Of a DNA stretch of 22,893 nucleotides, positions 1 to 5,710 are shown one piece after another (position 1 is the stretch's first letter; each line of letters starts with the position of its first letter). Position numbers and translations under genes: made by a program. The stretch comes from Lysobacterales bacterium UBA5700. Lineage in GTDB: Bacteria > Pseudomonadota > Gammaproteobacteria > Xanthomonadales > Xanthomonadaceae. The stretch covers positions 1 through 22,893 of the forward strand of contig DIHI01000050.1 in the NCBI GenBank assembly GCA_002420085.1, read 5' to 3'. Below the pieces are notes generated by a model. That model was not told the origin of the DNA. It saw nothing but the letters and a program-made list of their open reading frames with translations, and did no database searches.

Positions 1-866
1 ACGATCAGGCCGCGCTGGCCCTTGCCGATCGGTGCGATCAGGTCGAGCACGCGGCCGGTGATGTCTTCGGTGGAGCCGTTGCCGCGTTCGAGGCGGAACG
101 CCTTGCGCGGGAACAGTGGGGTGAGGTTCTCGAACAGAACCTTGTTCTTGGACGCCTCGGGCGGCTCGTGATTGATGGTATCGACCTTGGCCAGGGCGAC
201 GTAGCGTTCGCCGTCCTTGGGGCTGCGGATGCGGCCGGCGATCTCGTCACCGGTGCGCAGGTTGAAGCGGCGAATCTGGCTGGGCGAGATGTAGACGTCG
301 TCGGGGCCGGCCAGGTAGCTGGCGTCGGCCGAGCGCAGGAAACCGAAGCCATCGGGCAGGATTTCCAGAACGCCTTCGCCGGCCACGCCGTCGCCCACCC
401 GGGTGAGCACCTTGAGCAGGGCGAAGATCACGTCCTGCTTGCGCATTCGCGCGACGCCCTCGTGGATGTTCAACTGCTCGGCGATGTCGAGCAGTTTGTG
501 CGCGGGCATGCGCTTGAGGTCGTTCAGGCTGTAGACCGGGAAGTCCGGCGGTACGCTCGGCGGCGGCCGGTTGTCGCGGACTTCGACTTCGTCGCCGTTG
601 TCGTCGCTCTGTTCGCGGTTCGGGCGGTCGCGGTCGCGGTTGCGTCGGTGCCGACTGTGGCGGCCTCGGCGGGTGTTCTCGCGCGATGCGTTGTCGTGCG
701 ACTTCGGGCTGCCATCACTGCCTTCGGCGCCGGTGCCGAGGTTTACTTCGGTGTAACCGTGATTGGCTGGGGTGGCCGAAGTTGCGGCGGAAGGTGCGCT
801 TTCAGGCGCGGCTGCGGACTCGCGCGGCACAGCGCCGGCACCGGTCTCGGTATGGTTATCGGACAC
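1..866 (-). CDS. rho: Transcription termination factor Rho (5' part, C-terminus beyond the window)
   Basis: Rho is the hexameric RNA-dependent ATPase that ends transcription of untranslated RNA. 288 codons are visible, from a GTG at 866-864 down to the window edge. Residues 1-113 are an extension absent from E. coli Rho: an Ala/Ser/Pro stretch followed by an Arg/Asp/Asn-rich stretch at about 55-100. The Rho_N helical domain starts near residue 114 ([14 protein letters not shown]) and carries ARMRKQD at 139-145. The cold-shock-like RNA-binding domain follows, with [10 protein letters not shown] at 170-179 and [11 protein letters not shown] at 201-211. The sequence stops at IGKGQRGLI, just before the P-loop. 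The GTG start is chosen because the reading frame and composition continue to it and GAGG lies about 9 bases upstream (plus 875-878); no suitable ATG lies nearby. It lies 220 bases downstream of trxA on the same strand. The identity is certain; the exact start is likely. Confidence 0.96.
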   Translation of the reverse strand, partial: MSDNHTETGAGAVPRESAAAPESAPSAATSATPANHGYTEVNLGTGAEGSDGSPKSHDNASRENTRRGRHSRHRRNRDRDRPNREQSDDNGDEVEVRDNRPPPSVPPDFPVYSLNDLKRMPAHKLLDIAEQLNIHEGVARMRKQDVIFALLKVLTRVGDGVAGEGVLEILPDGFGFLRSADASYLAGPDDVYISPSQIRRFNLRTGDEIAGRIRSPKDGERYVALAKVDTINHEPPEASKNKVLFENLTPLFPRKAFRLERGNGSTEDITGRVLDLIAPIGKGQRGLI

Positions 867-894
867 GCGGGAAACCTCGCAAGGGGTCGGCGAG

Positions 895-925
895 AAGAAC
901 CTGGTTCTTCGAGAAGGTGGTTCTT
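895..925 (-). repeat. Palindromic repeats in the rho 5' leader
   Basis: A 17-base perfect palindrome (GAAGAACCTGGTTCTTC, 894-910, centred on T902) is followed 16 bases later by a third copy of one half, GGTTCTT (903-909 and 919-925). A small CTTC-GA-GAAG palindrome (907-916) links the copies. In the minus-strand transcript this lies about 30-60 bases upstream of the rho GTG, so alternative hairpins could form close to the ribosome binding site. rho is autogenously controlled in E. coli; that this element takes part is inference. Confidence 0.45.
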
Positions 926-1041
926 GGGGGAGAATTGTTCGGGTGGCCGCGCTGGCGAATGCGCGCGGACGCGATGTGGGCTGCAACCATAGCACCGTCC
1001 GGGCCGGACGGCAAGCCGTGTGTGTCGGGTGTGCTGCCGAT

Positions 1042-1073
1042 GAACCCGGTCGGCGAGGGTGCCGGCCGGGTTC
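1042..1073 (-). other. Strong stem-loop between trxA and rho
   Basis: The arms GAACCCGG (1042-1049) and CCGGGTTC (1066-1073) are perfectly complementary. After one mismatch, four more pairs (CGGC/GCCG) continue inward around a 6-base loop. The hairpin begins 14 bases after the trxA stop in the transcript. No T-run follows on the minus strand, so it does not look like a standard intrinsic terminator. It may protect the 3' end of trxA mRNA or belong to the rho leader. Confidence 0.5.
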
Positions 1074-1086
1074 GGATGGAGGCCGA

Positions 1087-1419
1087 TCAGAGTGCTCGAT
1101 CGATGAGTTGGGTGAGGTGGGCCTTGCCGACCGCGCCGACGTGGGTCTCGCGAACCTCGCCTTCCTTGAACAGCATGAGGGTCGGGATGCCGCGCACGGC
1201 ATACTTGCGCGGGGTGTTCGGGCTGTTGTCGATGTTGACCTTGACCACTTTCAGACGGCCGGAGTAGGTCTTGGCGATGTCGTCGATCACCGGGGCGATC
1301 ATCTTGCACGGCCCGCACCATTCCGCCCAGAAATCGACCAGGACCGGGTCGCCCGACTTGAGGACTTCGGCCTCGAAGTTCGTGTCGTTCACGTCAATGG
1401 TATGTTCGCTCACGTTCAT
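1087..1419 (-). CDS. trxA: Thioredoxin 1
   Basis: This is the small cytoplasmic dithiol oxidoreductase that reduces protein disulfides and is itself recharged by thioredoxin reductase. The 110 residues match the family length. The active site WCGPC is at residues 34-38, the preceding FWAEW is typical, and the cis-proline is in RGIPT (P79). The C-terminal part holds the usual GAVGK motif (95-99). The ATG at 1419-1417 has AGGAG about 5 bases upstream (plus 1422-1426). It lies upstream of rho on the same strand, as in E. coli, and diverges from rhlB. A longer frame of rhlB would begin exactly over this start codon, which argues against that longer rhlB. Confidence 0.98.
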   Translation of the reverse strand: MNVSEHTIDVNDTNFEAEVLKSGDPVLVDFWAEWCGPCKMIAPVIDDIAKTYSGRLKVVKVNIDNSPNTPRKYAVRGIPTLMLFKEGEVRETHVGAVGKAHLTQLIDRAL

Positions 1420-1476
1420 TGGCTCCTGTGGACGGCCGTAATCGACCGCGCGATGGGGTACACTGTTGGATTATTC

Positions 1477-1511
1477 GGACGTCCGCCCGGCCTACAGGGC
1501 GGTTTCCGTCC
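1477..1511 (+). other. Possible stem-loop in the rhlB leader
   Basis: The outer arms GGACG (1477-1481) and CGTCC (1507-1511) enclose an inner stem CCGCCC (1483-1488) / GGGCGG (1497-1502). The element lies 60 bases upstream of the rhlB ATG in the divergent trxA-rhlB region. It also contains the perfect 10-base palindrome CGGACGTCCG (1476-1485). A TACACT at 1459-1464 could be the rhlB -10 box, but I see no convincing -35. A helicase mRNA with a structured leader could be self-regulated; this is inference only. Confidence 0.3.
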
Positions 1512-1571
1512 AGTGTGCGGCCGGCTGAATCGGCACGCAAGCGCCGCCGCCGTTGTGCGAGTCCGCATTTC

Positions 1572-3311
1572 ATGACTGATAAACCGCTTACCGACATTCC
1601 TTTCAGCAATTTCGCATTGCATCCGAGCTTGCTCGCAGGGCTCGAACGCGCTGGATTCACGCGCTGCACACCGATCCAGGCGATGACCCTGCCGGTGGCG
1701 CTGGCCGGTCGCGACGTGGCCGGGCAGGCACAGACCGGCACCGGCAAGACGCTGGCTTTCCTGGTCGCGCTGGCCAATCGCCTGCTCAGTCATCCGGCCC
1801 TGGCCGAGCGCAAGCCGGAGGATCCCCGGGCGCTGATCCTGGCGCCGACCCGTGAGCTGGCGATCCAGATCCACAAGGATGCCCAGGCATTCGCGGCCGA
1901 GTCCGGTCTGCGCTTCGCGCTGGTCTACGGCGGGGTCGATTACGACAAGCAGCGCGAACTGCTGCGCGCAGGGGCGGACGTGATCATCGCCACGCCGGGT
2001 CGGTTGATCGACTACGTCAAGCAGCACAAGGTGGTGTCGCTGCATGCCTGTGAGGTGTGTGTGCTGGATGAGGCCGATCGCATGTTCGATCTCGGTTTCA
2101 TCAAGGACATCCGTTTCCTGCTCCGGCGCATGCCGGTGCGCACCGAACGCCAGACCCTGCTGTTCTCGGCCACGCTCAGCCACCGGGTGTTGGAACTGGC
2201 CTACGAGCACATGAACGAGCCGGAGAAGCTGGTGGTCGAGACCGAGACGGTCACCGCTGCCCGGGTTCGGCAGCAGGTGTATTTCCCGTCCAACGACGAG
2301 AAGCTGCCCCTGCTGATCGGTCTGCTGACCCGCTCCGAGGGGGCGCGCACGATGGTGTTCGTCAACACCAAGGTCTGGGTCGAGCGGGTTGCCAGGGCGC
2401 TGGAAAAGGCCGGTTTCCGGGTCGGTGTGCTGTCCGGTGATGTGCCGCAGAAGAAGCGCGAGTCCTTGCTGGCGCGCTTCCAGCGTGGCCAGTTGGAAAT
2501 CCTGGTCGCCACCGATGTGGCGGCACGTGGGCTGCACATTGATGGTGTCAGTCACGTCTACAACTTCGATCTGCCGTTCGATTCCGAGGACTACGTCCAT
2601 CGGATCGGTCGGACGGCGCGTCTGGGTGCGGAGGGTGATGCGATCAGTTTCGCCTGTGAGCTGTACGCGCCCTCGCTGCCCGACATCGAGGCATTCATCG
2701 AGCAGAAGATTCCAGTCGCGAGCTACGATCCCGCATTGCTCATCCCGCTGCCGCGCGCGCGCGCCGAGCAGGCCGACGATAGCGGCGAGTCGGTGTCATC
2801 GATCTACCGTCAAGCACGCGAGGAGGCGGCGGTCGCAGGTCGCGGCGGAAGGCGGGCTGGTGGGGGTCGCGATGGCGGTCGTGGCGATGGTCGCCGTTCG
2901 GGCCGGACCGAACGGCCGCGTCGGGAGCGCAGTACAGGTCTCGACACCGATGCTGCGGCTGCCGCAGCGGCCGGTGTCCGGGCGCCGGATGCGCCGATGG
3001 TCCAATCCGTGCGCAAGCCTGCGCCGGTCGTGTCAGGCGCCGGTGAGGAATCGGTTTCCGCGCCGACCGGTGATGGCAAGCGTCGTCGTCGGGGCGGCCG
3101 GCGGCGTCGGCGTGGCCCCGGCGAGGCCGGTACGAGCCAGGTCGCCGGGTTGAACGGTTCGGAGACGGGGCGTCCTGCATCCGCCGAGTCCAGGACGGGT
3201 CGCGGGACTGAATCGCAGTCGCCGGCGTCATCGATCGACGAACCGAAGATTTCACTGCTCGGCCGGATCCGCCGCACGTTCGCGGCCTGGGTCGGTCGGT
3301 CGCCGGAGTGA
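1572..3311 (+). CDS. rhlB: DEAD-box ATP-dependent RNA helicase RhlB
   Basis: RhlB unwinds RNA duplexes and in E. coli works within the degradosome and near Rho. The 579-residue product has all core motifs: the Q motif region (F11, Q36), AQTGTGKT at 53-60, PTREL at 92-96, DEAD at 166-169, SAT at 199-201, ATDVAARG at 313-320 and HRIGRTAR at 343-350. After about residue 440 the chain becomes an Arg/Gly-rich, low-complexity tail of about 130 residues ([14 protein letters not shown] and a later [13 protein letters not shown]). Tails like this occur in xanthomonad RhlB, while E. coli RhlB is about 420 residues. The frame is open upstream to 1419, but the ATG at 1572 gives the standard RhlB N-terminus ([14 protein letters not shown]). 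The longer form would overlap the trxA start. Divergence from trxA-rho supports rhlB rather than another DEAD-box paralogue. Confidence 0.93.
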   Translation: MTDKPLTDIPFSNFALHPSLLAGLERAGFTRCTPIQAMTLPVALAGRDVAGQAQTGTGKTLAFLVALANRLLSHPALAERKPEDPRALILAPTRELAIQIHKDAQAFAAESGLRFALVYGGVDYDKQRELLRAGADVIIATPGRLIDYVKQHKVVSLHACEVCVLDEADRMFDLGFIKDIRFLLRRMPVRTERQTLLFSATLSHRVLELAYEHMNEPEKLVVETETVTAARVRQQVYFPSNDEKLPLLIGLLTRSEGARTMVFVNTKVWVERVARALEKAGFRVGVLSGDVPQKKRESLLARFQRGQLEILVATDVAARGLHIDGVSHVYNFDLPFDSEDYVHRIGRTARLGAEGDAISFACELYAPSLPDIEAFIEQKIPVASYDPALLIPLPRARAEQADDSGESVSSIYRQAREEAAVAGRGGRRAGGGRDGGRGDGRRSGRTERPRRERSTGLDTDAAAAAAAGVRAPDAPMVQSVRKPAPVVSGAGEESVSAPTGDGKRRRRGGRRRRRGPGEAGTSQVAGLNGSETGRPASAESRTGRGTESQSPASSIDEPKISLLGRIRRTFAAWVGRSPE

Positions 3312-3355
3312 TCGGCTGGGTGGGGTCGATCGGCGCGTGGCATTCGCTACGGTCC

Positions 3356-3384
3356 TTGCCTTGGCCAGCGATCCATCGCATAAT
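3356..3384 (+). promoter_or_regulatory. Sigma-70-type promoter for rpmB-rpmG
   Basis: TTGCCT (3356-3361) and CATAAT (3379-3384) are separated by exactly 17 bases and match the -35 and -10 consensus at four or five of six positions each. The predicted start is near 3391, giving a leader of about 185 bases before rpmB. That leader contains a CGGCCG/CGGCCG hairpin with a GCT loop (near 3403-3417) and a TGGGC/GCCCA hairpin near 3505-3520, which could be sites of ribosomal-protein feedback. The 266-base gap between rhlB and rpmB holds nothing else that I can recognise. Confidence 0.6.
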
Positions 3385-3577
3385 GTCCGGCTAGCCATCT
3401 GAATCGGCCGGCTCGGCCGGGATGTGATGGTTGCTGTGCTGTTGTTGATCTGGCGGACCTGGGCGCGCGATCCCGGCCGCAGTCGACCTGATCCCGCATC
3501 GCGTTGGGCTGTGTGCCCAGGGGCCGAAGCTTTCCTGGCCAAGGGAAGTCCGAAATCCATTCATCGAGAGGTGCGTC

Positions 3578-3814
3578 ATGTCCCGCGTTTGTCGAGTTTC
3601 CGGCAAGGGCGTGCGGAGCGGCAACAACGTCTCCCATGCCAACAACAAGACCCGTCGGCGGTTTCTGCCGAATCTGCACGAACGGCGCTTCTGGGTCGCC
3701 AGTGAGAACCGCTGGGTCAAGCTGCGTGTTTCCGCGCATGCGCTGCGCACCATCGACAAGAACGGCATCGATTCGGTTCTGGCCGAACTCCGTGCCCGTG
3801 GCGAAAAGGTCTGA
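3578..3814 (+). CDS. rpmB: 50S ribosomal protein L28 (bL28)
   Basis: A structural protein of the large ribosomal subunit. The 78 residues match E. coli L28 in length and along the sequence: [10 protein letters not shown] at the start, GNNVSHANN at 16-24, [14 protein letters not shown] at 26-39 and [13 protein letters not shown] at the end. The ATG at 3578 has AGAGGTG 6-12 bases upstream. Only one Cys (C5) is present, so this is the form without a zinc knuckle. rpmG follows after 13 bases, the usual proteobacterial rpmBG operon, and both are served by the promoter at 3356-3384. Confidence 0.98.
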   Translation: MSRVCRVSGKGVRSGNNVSHANNKTRRRFLPNLHERRFWVASENRWVKLRVSAHALRTIDKNGIDSVLAELRARGEKV

Positions 3815-3827
3815 GGAGTAAGTCACC

Positions 3828-3992
3828 ATGGCATCCAAGCGCGACAAGATCCGCCTGATCTCCTCGGCCGGCACCGGCCACTTCTACACCACCGACAAGA
3901 ACAAGAAGAACACGCCGAACAAGATGGAGATCAAGAAGTACGATCCCGTCGTTCGCAAGCACGTGGCGTACAAGGAAGGCAAGATCAAGTAA
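3828..3992 (+). CDS. rpmG: 50S ribosomal protein L33 (bL33)
   Basis: A small protein of the large ribosomal subunit. The frame encodes 54 residues beginning [10 protein letters not shown], with [16 protein letters not shown] at 13-28 and [18 protein letters not shown] at the C-terminus, all typical of L33. There are no CxxC pairs, so this is the zinc-independent form. A GAGGAG Shine-Dalgarno sequence (near 3813-3818) lies between the rpmB stop and this ATG, consistent with translational coupling. A hairpin terminator follows 26 bases after the stop. Confidence 0.98.
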   Translation: MASKRDKIRLISSAGTGHFYTTDKNKKNTPNKMEIKKYDPVVRKHVAYKEGKIK

Positions 3993-4018
3993 TCGCCGTT
4001 TCCGGCAATCGTTCGACC

Positions 4019-4045
4019 CGACGGCCCGCTTGATGCGGGCCGTCG
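4019..4045 (+). terminator. Hairpin terminator after rpmG
   Basis: An 11-pair GC-rich stem (arms 4019-4029 and 4035-4045, core GACGGCCCGC / GCGGGCCGTC) with a 5-base loop TTGAT is followed by TCGTTTC, a weak T tract. It lies between the convergent rpmG and dehydrogenase genes. The stem is convincing; the short T tract makes efficient termination less certain. Confidence 0.65.
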
Positions 4046-4090
4046 TCGTTTCGGGTGAGCCCGATGCCGACATCGGCGCCGATCGCCGAT

Positions 4091-5260
4091 TCAGTGGGGG
4101 TCCGGGAGGTGGGGGATGTGACGGAATTCGACCGTTTCGGGGTGTTCGGCGGCAGGGCCGCAGCCGAGGACGGCGACCACCAGGTCATCGATCGGGTCCA
4201 GTCCGAATGCCTGCTCGATCTCGACTTCGTTGATGGCGGCGGTGATGAAGGCCGGCAGGCCAGCCTCGGCGGCCAACAGGTAGAAGGTCTGCGACAGGTG
4301 GCCGGCATCGAGCAGCACCGCTCGATAGGCTTTCGGGTGGTTGCGATACTTCCAGAAATTGCGCTGGGCACGGGTGGCCAGTACGACCATCAGCGGTGCA
4401 TCGGCAAACCAGTGCTGATCGGCGACGAAGCGCAGCGCGGTGGTCCGCGCAGCCGTGTCGGTGAGGGTGGCCAGTGGTTCCAGGGCATGATCGATCGGGT
4501 GGTAGTGGTAGAGGCCGGGCGCGATGCCCTCGACCCGTTGGACCAGCAGATAGGCTTCGGTCGGATGCAGACTACCGCCGGACGGGCTGGTCTTCTTCAG
4601 CGCCACCGCCCCCGGTGCCAGTTCGCGCGTCCATTGCGCGCCGAAGCTGCGTTGCAGCAGCCGGCTCGCGGTGGCCAGCGGCAACACCGCTCGGCTGTCG
4701 TAATTGCGACCGGTGTAGCGGGCGTGCAGGATCGGGTCGAGACGATCCGAAGGCGCGGCCGGAAGGGTGATGCGCGCGTCGGTCGGTCGGCGGTCGATGG
4801 TTTCCGGCGGCGGCGGGCCAAGTTGGGCGACCATGTCGCGGATATCGGTGTATCCGGCGGTCGAGTCGCGGATGGCATTGATGTCATGCCAGCGGCTGTG
4901 GATGTGGGTCAGTGCCGACAGTGCGCGCCAATGGGTCGCGCGGACCCGTTCATCGCGATGGCGGTGTTCCGGGTGGATGCTGTCGGCGATCAGCAGTCCG
5001 GCTGTGAGCAGGGTGTCGATGCCGGTCTGGGACAGGTCGGTGGGCAGGCTGCTGCGATCGATCCAGAGCGTTTCGCCGAACCGGCCGAGCAGTTCGAGAT
5101 CGGCGATCGACAGGACGACCGGCTGGTCGAGGTGGGCGGCCAGGGCCAGCCATTCGATGTGCGTGGCGAACGCGCCTTCGCCGCGAAACAGCACGGTCAG
5201 ATCGAAGTCGAGACGTTCGCGGGGTTCGATCATGACGATGGCACAGCGGCGCACGAGCAT
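4091..5260 (-). CDS. SagB-like FMN dehydrogenase of a RiPP cassette (peptide maturation dehydrogenase)
   Basis: The 389-residue protein has a C-terminal nitroreductase/SagB-type flavin domain from about residue 175. Visible signatures are ARYTGRNYDSRAVLPL (180-195), the FMN-binding stretch SPSGGSLHPTEAYL (225-238), GIAPGLYHYHP (245-255) and RAVLLDAGHLSQTFYLLAAEAGL (313-335). A Lys-Tyr pair (K304-Y305 in NFWKYRNHP) sits where azoline dehydrogenases such as BcerB have their catalytic Lys-Tyr motif. Residues 1-170 are a separate N-terminal region that I do not recognise and that may bind the peptide leader. SagB enzymes oxidise azolines to azoles in modified peptides. This family (TIGR04511 from memory) is found beside a small leader-containing peptide and a cyclase-like protein, exactly as here. 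The start ATG at 5260 has GAGAG 9 bases upstream. It diverges from the peptide gene, 198 bases away. No YcaO cyclodehydratase is present in the window, so the reaction is unknown. Confidence 0.85.
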   Translation of the reverse strand: MLVRRCAIVMIEPRERLDFDLTVLFRGEGAFATHIEWLALAAHLDQPVVLSIADLELLGRFGETLWIDRSSLPTDLSQTGIDTLLTAGLLIADSIHPEHRHRDERVRATHWRALSALTHIHSRWHDINAIRDSTAGYTDIRDMVAQLGPPPPETIDRRPTDARITLPAAPSDRLDPILHARYTGRNYDSRAVLPLATASRLLQRSFGAQWTRELAPGAVALKKTSPSGGSLHPTEAYLLVQRVEGIAPGLYHYHPIDHALEPLATLTDTAARTTALRFVADQHWFADAPLMVVLATRAQRNFWKYRNHPKAYRAVLLDAGHLSQTFYLLAAEAGLPAFITAAINEVEIEQAFGLDPIDDLVVAVLGCGPAAEHPETVEFRHIPHLPDPH

Positions 5261-5458
5261 GCGGGGGCTCTCGGATAGGGGGTGATCGATCGGATGGCGG
5301 CGAGCGGCGTTTCTGGGCTTCAGGGCGGCGTCCCGACGGCGTCGGCCGTCGGAGGGTCGGTCGGCCTGATAGTATCCTCACCGGCCCGCCTGGCTGCCAT
5401 GTCGTGCCAGCGGGCGTCACGCCGATCCACACCATCGCACCCTGGGGAGACTACGACC

Positions 5459-5710
5459 ATGACCAATACCTGTTTCACACCCGAGATCGTCGATACCCTG
5501 CTCGACCGGCTGTCCAGCGACGATCAATTCCGCGAGCAGTTCTTGGGCAATCCGGCCCTGGTGCTGCATACGCTTGGGGTGAGTGTCGATCCGGCCCAGG
5601 TGCCGGCCGTGCGTCGGCTGCCCTCGAAAGAGGTGCTGAAGGCCAATCGTGAGGCCATCAAGTCGAAGTTGAACGGTCAGTTAGGCCTCTGGATCTTCCT
5701 GGTCGAGTGA
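5459..5710 (+). CDS. NHLP/Nif11-like RiPP precursor peptide (putative modified peptide)
   Basis: An 83-residue peptide beginning MTNTCFTPEIVDTLLDRL. The segment DDQFREQFLGNPALVLHTLGVSVDP (21-45) has the pattern of NHLP and Nif11 leaders: an acidic start, FRxxFxxNPxxxL, then LGV. This is the leader part that modification enzymes usually bind. Residues 54-83 would be the core or tail and end in GLWIFLVE. Only S56 and S69 are Ser/Thr/Cys in that part, and the sole Cys is C5 in the leader. There is no Gly-Gly cleavage motif. The ATG at 5459 is chosen for the GGGGAGA Shine-Dalgarno sequence at 5444-5450; the frame is open upstream to 5282. Context (SagB-like dehydrogenase on one side, cyclase-like protein on the other) fits the 'putative modified peptide' family (TIGR04509 from memory). 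Its last 30 bases overlap the end of the convergent cyclase gene. Confidence 0.8.
   Translation: MTNTCFTPEIVDTLLDRLSSDDQFREQFLGNPALVLHTLGVSVDPAQVPAVRRLPSKEVLKANREAIKSKLNGQLGLWIFLVE

Noticed and set aside
168..992. A 274-residue plus-strand frame over rho
   Set aside because: The minus strand encodes Rho unambiguously through this whole stretch.
1419..1571. An N-terminal extension of RhlB from the upstream ATG
   Set aside because: It overlaps the trxA start codon and ribosome binding region, and the usual RhlB N-terminus begins at 1572.
2752..2764. A CG dinucleotide run in rhlB
   Set aside because: It is short and explained by Arg-Ala codons in a GC-rich gene.
5361..5380. A possible promoter (TAGTAT on plus, TACTAT on minus) between the dehydrogenase and peptide genes
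   Set aside because: The -10-like hexamers are plausible but no -35 box is found at a suitable distance on either strand.
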